A DNA stretch of 64,000 nucleotides, taken from Stichopus chloronotus (taxonomy: Eukaryota; Echinodermata; Holothuroidea; Aspidochirotida; Stichopodidae). The stretch spans positions 14,032,825 to 14,096,824 of the forward strand of contig CM037841.1 in assembly GCA_021234535.1 (NCBI GenBank), written 5' to 3'. The translations under genes and the position numbers were made by a program. Shown one piece after another: positions 1 through 12,400 of the stretch. Each line of letters starts with the position of its first letter. The stretch's first letter is position 1. The notes under the pieces were generated by a model, which saw only the letters and a list, made by a program, of their open reading frames with translations, did no database searches and was not told the DNA's origin.

Positions 1-138
1 TGAGCACATTTTTGACTTCATGATGTTGCTGACCTCAGGATTGCATCAGATTGACTGACTTATAGTTAAGTTTAAAAGTTATCTATGATATAGACTTCAA
101 TGCTTACAATTTGTTACAATCCTTATTGTTATCAAAAG

Positions 139-285
139 GTCCACAGGGAGAAGTCATACAGACACACCACCAAATAGCAGGATCAGTTTATGCAAATTCT
201 GAGGGTGACAGCATCGAACCCAATCTTGACAGTTCGTCAAGTGGCTCAAGTCTACAGAACCTCAGTGTAGATAGTCAAGAGAATG
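139..285 (+). CDS. DEPDC5: DEPDC5 exon, Ser-rich linker (first exon in window)
   Basis: This exon is open in the frame that joins the next one (phase 1 G at the 3' end, GTGAGA donor at 286). It encodes a low-complexity, serine-rich segment (SSSSGSSLQNLS). The acceptor is probably the AG at 137-138, but an in-frame choice a few bases later is possible. The linker is poorly conserved in the family, so the assignment rests on phase and on its position before the conserved exons. Confidence 0.7.
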
Positions 286-3200
286 GTGAGAAAGATAATA
301 ACTAATTTCAATGTAGAAATTATATCTATTTATATAAATTTGTTCCACCTTTTGATAGACTTTTATTTATTTGAGGTTATATGAGAATGGTGCAAAGGGT
401 TAATGCTTGTGGCTTTACTACTAGAATTTTCTTGCCTAATAGTGAGGCAATAATATTTTCTATGAATGTTGAAATATTTTCAGGTTAGATAAAATATCCA
501 AGGTATTTTCTATAATTTTTAAAACTTCTCAGGATGAAAGAATTTTATCAGTTATCAGTATGGTCTGAGTATTGTCTGGAAATTATTGAATTCATCATTT
601 GTATCAGGCAAAGCTACTATTTTAAATCTGTTTAAGAGGCCATACACATAGACTAAAACTCAATGGAAACTGGTTTTTCTAAATATTTGGACAAATTGAT
701 ATCCAAAGCTGCATTTGGTGTCCTTGGGACATCTTTCAATGTTATGCAAGCAATGTTTTAACTTTCACAGGTTATAAGTTGTACCTTCATCGTGTTCCTG
801 AATTTTTGGTCCAAGGTTTCATATGGGCCTTATGTCATATGTTATGAAATTCTGCAGGATGCTTCTGTTCCTACAGATTTCCTTTACCAGTGTTGATGCT
901 TTCTCATATTGATACTCAAGTGGCACGTTTATAGTGTTCAGGAAGTTTGGGTCCAAATCTCAAGATGGGCCCTAGGGTCCATCTTGTGAAATACTACAAA
1001 ATACTGACCTCTTTCCTTTAATTAATGTTAAAACAGAGTTGACATCATCCTACAGATGGTCATCTTAATGGTTTGTCATAATAATTCTTTGTTACTGATC
1101 TGTTTGTGCTATTAAAGAATTTTGATCCATGGTCTAGTTTGGACCCTTTGGACCATTTTACGAGATTCTGCAAACTTGCTTCTTCTCTTACAGATTATCA
1201 TAGACAGGGATGAAATTTAGCGGTCGTCCGGTCGTCCGAGACGACCAAAATTTCTGTAGGACGACCAAAGTTACTACCTCAGGTTGTCCTTTGGACGACC
1301 AAATTTTACCCCTGGTCATTTATATTATGACACAATGCTTACAACTCAACACTGAGATGCAACCAAAATATTTAACATGCATGAACTCCATTCCAAAACA
1401 TATGTTTTCTTGCACAAAAAACCGCCAAAACAACCTGAAATCCACGGTACGTGAAAAGCCAAACAAACAGCCTCAGTGTACGATCATGTTTCAACTGATT
1501 TTACCGTACCAGACATGCACATACTGTACACAGCAAGTACCAGATAGATGAATCGCAGTCGAAGAATTCCGCCATATGTGGCCATATTTTGATTTGAAAC
1601 AAACATTATATTATACAGAGATTTTCTTCTACATGATATATACTTTACAGCATCAGTGATTCTAGATAATGACATTTTTTATTATCGAAGTGAAAAGGTG
1701 GAATTTAACCAGCCTCCTTCTGGAAACCCCCCCCCCCTTCCATTTGGAGAAACCCTGAGCATTACTTTTAAGTTACAAGTCAGTGTATAATTTAGCTGTG
1801 GAAAGTTTCAACCTGTATAAGAAAGACAAATAAAAACATGGTCTTGACTGTGCAAAATACACATTTTGCACATTTCTTGTTTTTATATGTCCGTTGTGGA
1901 GGACGACCAAATTTTTGGGAGGACGACCAAATTTTTGCAGCTGGTTGTCCTTCGGACAACCATTTTCAGTTGCTTAAGGATCATCCCTGATAGATATGTA
2001 CAATATATCAATAGTTTGTCATCATGATACTTTGTTAGTGGCATCTTAAGAATGTACATAAATTTTGGGTCTGGCTTGGGCTTTGGATGCAGTATTTCTG
2101 AACACCATAAAGGTGTCACTAGCAGAGTACCATTATGTCAAATCATCAACATTGTACAAGATAATCTGTAGAAGAACAGCCATTTGCAGAATGTCATAAA
2201 ATGGGCCAAATGCCTATGACCTCGGATAAAAAAAATTCATGAACACCCTGAAGGTACCACAAACAATTCATCATTGTGACAAACCAATAAGATTGCAAAT
2301 GAAAATTGGTTGAAGGATGATTGTTTTGCATAATTTCATAAAGTGGGCCATAGGGTCCACATGGGACCTTGTGCACCCCGACTGGTTTACTACCTAAGAA
2401 ACATTGTGTGCAAGTTTCAAACAAATTCATGAATGTGCAAATAGAAGCATTTTCAATTATTGTGGAAAGATAGCTCCTGCATAAATCTGCTCCTCATAAG
2501 ACATCATATGATGTCAAACAGACACAAAGATTTTTCAAAGGGTAGCTTCAACCGTAAAACTTAGAACTTTGATTGGATAACATTGGATGATGTCACAAGT
2601 ACACCAAAAGCAGTTTTGGACATCAGTTTGTCCAATTATTTAGTAAAAACACTTTTTACAACGTTTTAGTCTACATATCATGACCTCTTTAAAGTTGTAA
2701 ATCTGCTCATTTTTGTTGATTTTGAGATCTGTCTATTACATCCTATGTTTCTCTCTCTCCACCTCTCTCTCTCTTTCTCCTCAGAATCCAGTCTTTTGTC
2801 TCCATTTGTCTCCGAAAGCAAGAGGAGAGTAGGATGTGCCTGGGGTATCACCGGGGAACAAGCATGGTCTCCTTACCTTCAGACTGGTAATTAGACTTTC
2901 ACTGTACTTCTACTATTTCAACTACTCAATTACTTCTACTATTCTGATCTTATGACCCTTGACACTTTTCTATTTTAAATAGTAGATTTCCATACATGAT
3001 TATGTCTGTCTTAAACAATTTACAATATTGCAAAGTATCGTTATTTTATTGGTGAGCAAGAATTTTACAGTCAGTTTCAAGTCCTGCATGTCCCCTCATA
3101 TTTTACTGTATAAATATTGTTTCAATGTCATGCAGAATCCTTGAGTTGATATAAAATGCATGACCATGGTATGATGTTTGCACTGGTCACAGGGCAGGTA

Positions 3201-6200
3201 AATGTCCAACGTCTCATACTTGGAACTTTAATCTGTCAAGCATTTGAGCTTTGGTTTCGTCGCTTTTGAAGTGAATTTTGTTGCTTTGCAATTTAAAGGT
3301 GTCGACTGGAGGTCATTGACAGCCACTGCCTGTTTTCCCGTGACGACGGACTTTTTCCCCGACAACACCAGCCTGCAAACGGAATACTTTGAATCTCCTT
3401 ACACCATGGATATACCTGTCGAGGAAAGCCCCTCACCTGATAGAAGTATCCTGAAAGAAATTATCTATGAGCTGATTTACCAAAGATTAATCCAGGTATA
3501 GTGTAAAACCTCTCTTTCATTGCCTCTCCTAGAATTTCAGTTGTAAGAATGTACCTGTAAAAATTTCATGTTTCATGGAAGCAATGCTCTTTGATGTACT
3601 TCCTGTCTCCCTTACCTCTACTGTTATGTATTGCATGAATGTGTAGTCTGACTAAATTGTTGGTGTATGCTTCTGTAGTGTTTTCATGGGTAACCAGGGT
3701 ACCCACCTGACATTTGCTGCTTGGGTTCAAAATTACCTCCCAGTCAGTTCATAAAGTTATCAACGATGACACTTCTGTAGGTGAATAGTGGATGTTGTCT
3801 CTTATCTGATATAATAATTTAGTGAAGATAATATGATGACACAATCTGACTAGGAGGAACAGTTAGTGCTCATATTACACCAGTAAGACCATTCCACATT
3901 TACGCAGACTATGGGCTAAGGTACTGTCGACATGAATACGATAGATCTCACGTACATGATGCTGCTCAGAAAGTTGCATTAATTGTATCTTATCACAGCT
4001 TATACTGCTTAAAGTACTTACAGGTAGATTACAAACCATTACTTTCCAGTAATTATTTTCATCATATTCACCAAATTCTAGAAGGATTTGAAAGTTGCCT
4101 CAAATCAGCAAGAACTATTTCTTCCCTCAGCATTTACAAACCTCATTAGAGTTTAGGCCTCAGTGCACCCATCATCTGTTTGAAAATAATGTCAAAATAT
4201 TTTGGTATGGAAGCAAACGTAGAGGCAATAATCTGAGGTTTGAAAATTTGCAGAATGCCACATGTATCAGAAAAGCGGTAAGTCGACATGAAAATGGTAT
4301 TGAAGATTGCATGTAAATGATGAAAAGGTGATTTCCTTTTCTCATTGCTAATAAGACTTATGAACACTCTTTTTTATCTCTTTGATTTCATTTCATATTC
4401 AATCACAGGATTTCCAGCTTGTTATTCTACCAGAGAGAGATCTGAATATTCTTGCTCAACGGGGTAGCAGTAATTTGCCGTTAGTGACAGATGAATCAAA
4501 GGTAAAACTCAGTGGTTTTATTAGTTATCGGAAACAATTTAAGAGTGTGATGCAATAAAATAATTGAAAAAACTGAAAATTTTTGTAAGTTATGACCATT
4601 ATATTTCAAGAATGTTTCCCTTGGAATGTATGACCAATAGCCCCTGCTGAAATATATGTACCACTGTAAGAAGGAATAGATTTCAAAAGTTCAACTGAAG
4701 ATTTACAGCAAGTAATAAGTGGAAGCAGAACAGGGCCAGTGGCAGAAGTTAGCAACGCTACCACAATAAACAGTTGCCAACTCTCAACATTGATTCATGA
4801 TTTGAACTCACGTTATCTTCCAGAATGAATTTGTCATGAGCTGTGGTACAACCTTCCACAAACTGACTCTAAATGAAGAACTCCGAAATATCACAGTGGT
4901 GAGGTACATCAGTAGGTGAGTGACAGAAAACATTAATGTAAAGATCTGTGAGAATGTTCTAACAAAAGGATAGCTGTAGTCATATTGAGAAAGACTTTTT
5001 GTAAATTTCATGGTCCATTTGTCATGATCCAGTTATATGATGCTTTTGGAGAGACACTGCACAGACAGGTAAATCTTTGTTGTAACTACAGCACCTCCCC
5101 TCCTTCAGATACAAACAATACATCCTCAGTTTCCTTGTACTTGATCTCGATAAAGGCACATCAATCCGGGCATGAAGACCAGGATGGCTTACCATTACAA
5201 CCTATTTGCCATCGATATGTCTGGGTATGAACTGACAAGCACGAGGGTCTATCACAAGTCACTGGAAGATGACTGGAATTACAGAGATAATTACATCTGC
5301 CGAGAATGTTTACAGTCAAGAGAAGAAGACTTTGAATTTAATGAGGTAAATAAATATTACTAAAATAATGCCCCTTTCAGTTTCCCACCACCCCCTACTC
5401 TCTCCCAAGAGCTTAGCACTTTCATAGATGGGAAATTGTTCCTTCAGACAATATGAAATTCTGTTAAGGTGCAAAACTAATATCCGCACATTGGAGTAAA
5501 CTTATTTAAAAAAAACTTCAGTGTATTGAATTAAACACTTTGCATGATTTGTGATTTGTGATGTAGGCCTTACAAAACTAAATATGTTTCCACACATAGA
5601 AACTGAAATTTTGGAGCAGTACTTATCTGCTTTTGCCAACTTGTGCTTCAACTGTGAAGAAACTGCAAGAGAAGGAATTTGCTGGTAGGATGGATGTCTT
5701 TCCACCGAGGGATGAAGCAACTAAAAAACAGCTCTTGTCAGGATTCCTGAAATTTGCAGAAATTCTCAACAAAAAGAGGGCTCAAGTGAAACACCAGGTA
5801 TGAACAATATCAACATTTCACCTCATCCATTCTCCACTTTAACAATTTTGATGCAAGATTGATAGAAAGAAGTTAAGTGAGCTAATTGATAAGGTTGGGT
5901 CTGGAAGAAACTTCTACAGAATTGGTAAAGAGAAGTAGATTGAGTTGGATGGGTGATGTGTTGAGAAAGGAAGATGAACCTATGAAAAGAGAATGTGATG
6001 TGGAAGTGAATGGTATGAGAGGAAAAATGAAGGGCTGAAAGTTTGGTACATGGAGAGACACGCGGATGAAAGAAAACAGTAAGGATGGTCAAAATGAGGA
6101 GGATGCTCGAGTCATAAATAGCTGAAAGTTGGGAGTGTTATTATGGCATGAAAGTCAGTAAACTCTCATCAGAGGGAAACTGCTGACTATTGTCTGTGGG

Positions 6201-6311
6201 AAAATTCTGCCTTTAATATATATGTAAGTGATGATGATGATGATGATATGGTAGTGATAGTGATGATGATGGTGGTGATGATAATGGTGATGATGATGGT
6301 GGTGGTCATGT

Positions 6312-6363
<52 letters not shown>

Positions 6364-6369
6364 TGTCAC

Positions 6370-6418
<49 letters not shown>

Positions 6419-9400
6419 GTGATGATCATGGTAGTGATAGTGGTGGTAGCAGTGATGATGGTGGTGATGATTACCGACTTTGCTGCCAGTCGTTGACATT
6501 TGATATGTATAGACTCAAAGGGGGGGGGGGGGTTCATGGTGACCTAGCAACACTTCTTCATAGACAATAGGACATTGGTTTAAGACTGAAACAATTCATA
6601 GTAATAATTTAACTCATGAACTCAACTGAGTGAGCTTTTATGCTACCTTCTTTTGTAATGATTTCTGGATTTTTTTGTATTTTTACAATGCTTTGTCCTT
6701 GTTGTGTTTGTTATTGATAAATGTTGCAATCCCTCACCATATGTCACATTGTCACAATGAACTACAAAGGCTACTAACATTCCAAAGGTAAGTCAAAGTT
6801 TATGTTGCTCAGCAGTCTTTTTGGTCTATAGAATATATTGCCTTTTATGGAAATTGATAAATAGTGGTCAAAACTCTGTCTTCGTCACCCCATCCATGAG
6901 GGAAGTCTGGAAGACATTTTCAAATCATATCATGATGTTGGCCAACTTTCTCATACAGTTTCTTGTAAAAACATAAGTCAGAAATGTTGCCTTTGCTATG
7001 TGTAATATTCTCAACAGAAAATTTCACTAGAGACACCAGCAATCAGCCGTAAAGTATCTCGTCCAAGTGGGGTTGCCACGCCCACAAGCACCTCCTCATC
7101 ACAGAGCCCGTCGTTGTCGACCACGCAGGCCATGTCGAGCAATGTTTCCAAAGAGGACAGCCAGGGAACCTCAAAACCACCACAAATTGGCCACCAGAAG
7201 CTGACAAAAGTGTCTGCTCCTCAAGTAATTGCTATGGCGATGAAGGATGAGTAAGTGAAATCTGTAATCTCTCTGTTTGCCTTGATTGAAATGTTGTTTT
7301 GCTTTCTTCAAACCAACTGTAATGTAAAAGATTTTCATTTTAGGTTATTATAGAGAGGCAATTCAAAAATTGGCAAAGAGCAAAGCAGTTGGAAAGGCCT
7401 TCAAATGGCTTGATGTAAGTTAACTCCATTCCATGAAAAAGCTTTAGCCAGTGTCATTCTAATGTTTTGCTTAATATTGCTTATTAAATCTTATTGCAAA
7501 GGAAGAGCAGTACCCCCAAAAAAATTTATCAAGAGGCTTTCATTATTTGAAAATCAAACTTGCAAGAGAGAGATGTTAGAGACAGTATGTCATACGTTCC
7601 CTCCCCCCAACCTTAATTTCCTCTCTGTACCATCTTCCATCTTTGGATCAATTTTGAACTAAGATTTCAGTCGTACAAGTCGGCCATCTTTCAAGTCTGC
7701 CAGTTGCATATATTTCTCTTGTCATACAGAAATTCTGGATTAACTGTGATATCTTCAGAGCAGAAGAACTTCCCACCCCATGCCTTTATATCTTATGACG
7801 CTGTGCATTGGGTGATGGAACACCTCGAAAATAACCCGACCTTCGTAGAAGCAATGAGTGTCCTGCAGGTGAGTATGAAGCTGCTTTTTTTGTGGCAATA
7901 AGTCAAACGGTGGGGAAGGGTGGAAGTTAAGATAATAAATTTGCAAGCATTGCATGAAAACCTATTTCATGCTATTTTACACTTCATGTTTTTAAATCTC
8001 ACATTAAACCAGTTGATGATATCGTTCTTTCATAGCAAGTTGCTCAGTGAAAAGAAAGGGAGGACCCTAGTGAGAAAGTTGTAGTAAAATGGTTTGTTGT
8101 TCTGTCAACTTACAAAAAAATTTTCAAACATTTTCAGCTATGTAAATAGTCATTAAGAATGAATTAGGAAAACTAGTTTGGAAAAATTCAAACAAAGAGA
8201 GTTTCATTATTTCATATAGTGTATCCATCATGCTTATTCCCCTTCAATGATGTTCTCCTCAAGGTTACTTGTCTCATGCATTGGTCCTGGGGAAATGCTT
8301 TTATGGCTATTTCGAGAGCTGTTTTACTGTTGATTATTGTGGCTTCAAAATACATAGGCTGATGTGGAAATAACTCCATGGCACCTAATTTGATGAACAG
8401 GTATCTCAATCTCTTTGAGCAAGCAGCACAATTGTGGAAAAGTTTGGGCACAGTGTGACCTAGCAATTAACTAAGTCATTAAAACATTGTCAGTGTTAAA
8501 ACATAACTTTCCTTTTATTTGTAATGTTATACTCATCATGACTATTTTGACATTGCCTGCATGTCACATCACTACAATATGGCCATGTGTGAGTTTCACA
8601 TCCTTCCATGAGACCAGTTTCAGGTGTTTTTAACGAGAATCACGAATGAAAACTGAAATCAATTGAAGAACAATTGATGCTCTCATCACTGTGCTTTGTT
8701 TTTTCTGATGTAGCAGATACATAAATCTGTTGTTTTATCTGTTTGCTATATGGTCTCATATACTTCATCTTTCCCTTGGAGCGCAGTAAATCAGAACAGC
8801 CTCCCCCTTTGTGATTCTCAGGGTCCAGAATTTTTTTCTCATTTCAAGAAAAAATGGTATATTTGGATCAATTGATCTACATTATAATTGGTCTCTTTAC
8901 AGATGTTATTACAACTGAAACACATTCAGCCAGTTTTTAAGTCCAAGAAGACATCGTCTGAGTTTTTGTATGGATATTACCTGTACTACATCAGTCCAGT
9001 TGATACTTTAACTGGTAATAATACCGTTGCTTTTTTTTTCTTCTTTCCAAAATAGTCACATCATGCTTTTTAAAGTTACCTGTAAAGACAAGTTGTTCAC
9101 CCTTTAATGAATGCTGATTTCTTTTTTCTTTCCCATGTTCCAAATTTGAATTGATTCTCGTTTTGTTGTAGAAATTTCTTATTTTGTAAAGCTAGAATTC
9201 TCTGCTGTAAGTTGTGATGTTTTAATCAGTGTTGCTTACTTTGATAAGTGCATAAACGAACATTGTGACAAATGGGTTATGAAATAAATGTAACAGACAT
9301 CAAACATCTTTGTGTTGGTAACATTTTTGGTGGGATTGCAGAGTCTGGGATCACACTTAAATGAGATGATATTTGTGGGAACATGATAGCAAAATAGTGA

Positions 9401-12400
9401 GATTGCTTTAGAGGCCTTTTGGATACATTCAATTTGTCACAAAACTACTTGTTGTTGTCTCAGTTTTTCTTGCACTTAGTGTTGCACTATGATTGCTGTG
9501 ATCTTTTTCTCCATTTTCTGAAAATGGTAAACTGTTGTCTTGAAGAGGAAAAGGGCATTTCCAATGCACCAACATGGCATAGAATGAAAAAGCTTTGATC
9601 ATTTCTAAACCATTCAGGCTCGTTACTAAATATCAGCAAAAGTTTCATCTCCTCAAAACATTATGCATAAGATGAGTTACAGAAGATGCATCAGTTGAAT
9701 GTGTGAATAAATGAAGTTTTATTTGTGAGAAACTTATTTCTTGAAAAGAAGGCCACCGGCCTTCCTCACTTTGGATAAGCTATCATTCTGTGTCCACAAA
9801 TATTGGTTTGAAAATACAATTTTCTTCTGTAACCCAGATGCCTCATATCCCTTTAAGTTATGTGTATGAAACTTATTTGTCTTACAATGGTTGTGATATA
9901 CGTCACTTTCTGTTATTCTTTTTATTTCGCTTTCCAGTCTATATCTCATTGCAACAATATTCATTAACATTTTAAGATGATGATGATAAGAGTGACCATT
10001 TTTTAAAGAATCCGGCATTACATTATGCATTATTATTGACCATTGCACTTTTGAAGATGTGCCTTAAAAAAAAAACATGCCAGTCTGTTTTTTTTTCTTT
10101 TGCACCTAAGGAAAGGTTAAGAATAGTCCATCACCAGCAAGTGAAGTAGAGGACGTCTGGTTTGAGGCTGCTTGCATACCACCGCAAAGTGCCGCCACTT
10201 CAGAGGAAGAAGGTATGCTCCTCACTGGTACAACCTCTTGTTATTATTAATCCAAATTTGAAAAGAAGAAGGAGAGCTACATACATTTTGTATCTCTCTT
10301 GAGTATGGGCAGTGTGCTTTATTGCTGACTTCAGAAATACAAACAAAAACTGGTGACGTAATCATTGTGTCTCTTGCTGACAGTTTTTCGAGCATATTCA
10401 TAATGTATTCAGTAGCAAGTGGCTGAAAGGGCAGTTTCCAATGTGTTCTGTCTCCATCAATTGATGTTTCTCTCTCTGGTTCACCTTCAAGTCCCTTGTT
10501 GTGTTCATGCCAGGTTATTAAATTTGCATTGTTGGTTCCCTCAGAGAAGTGGCCGATGTACAAACACATGGAGTTTGAAGTCAGTAACTCGTCGCATAAC
10601 AAAGGATTTTGGCGCTGCCAGCTCGGTTTCCATGAATTCTACGATCCAGACCAAGCGTTCGAGTTGGAACTTCAGTGGGTGACTCCCACCCCGGTGGCTT
10701 TGAACGAAACGGTAATTGTTCAGAAGTCAAATGATGTCTCATGTAGGAGTTATAAGGTGTACTGAATTTCAAGAATCGAGTCCAACAGATGAATAGATGC
10801 ACTAATCATTTTAAAGGAATGATCATCGTACCTGCAAACTTAAAGGGAATGACTGGCAAATTGGGAAATAAACTATGCAATGTTTGGTAAAGCATCTGCT
10901 TTTGTAATAATGTCAAGTGCTTGGTATGCATTGTTACCATGTAAAATTTACGGTTGTTTTGCTTTTGATAAATTTGCAGTAAGCCAATGTAAGAAAGAAT
11001 TTTCACTCCAAGTTTCAAGAAATATGTACAAGTATTAATTGGCAGAAAAAATAATGCTGTAAAAACAGCCCCAAATAATATTTCTTGAGAAAAAATGAAA
11101 TATGCAGTGGCTGGTAAGTTTAAGAAACCAAACCTCACACAATGGTAAGTTTATGGCCGGGATCCATGATAAACGCACCTAAATTTACCCCACTTTGTTC
11201 ATTTAGGTCCTCAATTGGGCAAGGAGGGTCTTTCCATTTGGTTTGCATTTAGTCCCAACAAATACTGATCCATTTGGATCAAGTGAGGACATTGCTGATC
11301 CCTTGAAGGAGCCACTGTACATCCCAGTCAAGATACCAACGTGGATTTCAGATCCTGATCATATCATGAGGATCCAAAAGAAAATATTAGCCAGGTGGGT
11401 AACAGTCATTGAATTCATTCAAATTTCACATTTAGCAGAACTATCCAAATTTTGCAGTCAAATAGGTTTTTTTTTTTACTTTTTTTTTTTTTGCTGCTGC
11501 TGCTACTGCATTTTTACATTGGTAAATAGTAATGATGTTCAAGCTTAAAATGTGATGGTTTGATTTCCAAATGAAAATGTGTGAATATTACTTAATATGA
11601 TCACTATTTAAGAATCTCAGCAATTAAACAAAAACAATTGTTGCTATTCTGAATTTTAGGTCTTCCCTTCCACCTTCAAATTTTGAATTTTTGGTCTTCC
11701 CTTCCACCTTCAAATTGTCCAACTTTTTTATCATGACAGACAGAGAAAAAAAATAATTATAGAATAACTCTATCGTAACTTTGCAACTTTTGGATGTCAA
11801 GGTCATCTTATTCTTCAAAATGATATTTTTATATGTAACCAAAAATACTTAGCATGAAAGACATAAAACTGTTATCTGTATACTGGATTTCACCCCATGT
11901 AGTGTAATAAGCGATATATTTGCATCGTTGTGACTTTGTTCAGAGTGTGCAAACTGCGATGATTTAGACACTTTACATTCCAAGTGTGACCATGCACAGT
12001 CCTCATTGCTTTTGAAGGCATGAATGAGGCCCATGTCATGATGAAGTTGCTCACATTTCTTGTTTAGAGGACTTTCTCGATACATTCGCTCATTCTTGTG
12101 GGCTAACATTTTGTCATTTTTTGGTTTACTTTGAAGGTTTGGATTCGTTCCCAATCACACCATCGGTTACAATCCAGTCACTTGGCGTCACATGTACGAA
12201 TTAAAAGAAAGTGACTTTGTGGTGGAATACATCCATGTTACTGGCCATGCATATGTAATCCTCAGCCAATCAGACCAGACTTCACGGTCAAAACTTCCTC
12301 CAAAAACGAGATGCGTATGCAAGCAAACCCACAAACTTTCAGGAAATATTCCCACCCTTAAAACAGAGAGTCATATTCCTGCTGTTGCTAGGAGACCATC

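Noticed and set aside
5095..5155. Longer 5' version of the DEPDC5 exon using the acceptor near 5107
   Set aside because: The phase from the previous exon leads to a TGA near 5172, and the homologous frame has a TAA at 5151; the acceptor at 5155 resolves both.
6155..6537. Poly-His, poly-Ile and poly-Met open frames of over 80 codons on both strands
   Set aside because: They are translations of one trinucleotide microsatellite in different frames.
7333..7417. Possible DEPDC5 exon after TTTTAG at 7343
   Set aside because: In the required phase it meets a TAG within a few codons, whereas joining 7250 directly to 7730 gives continuous family-like protein.
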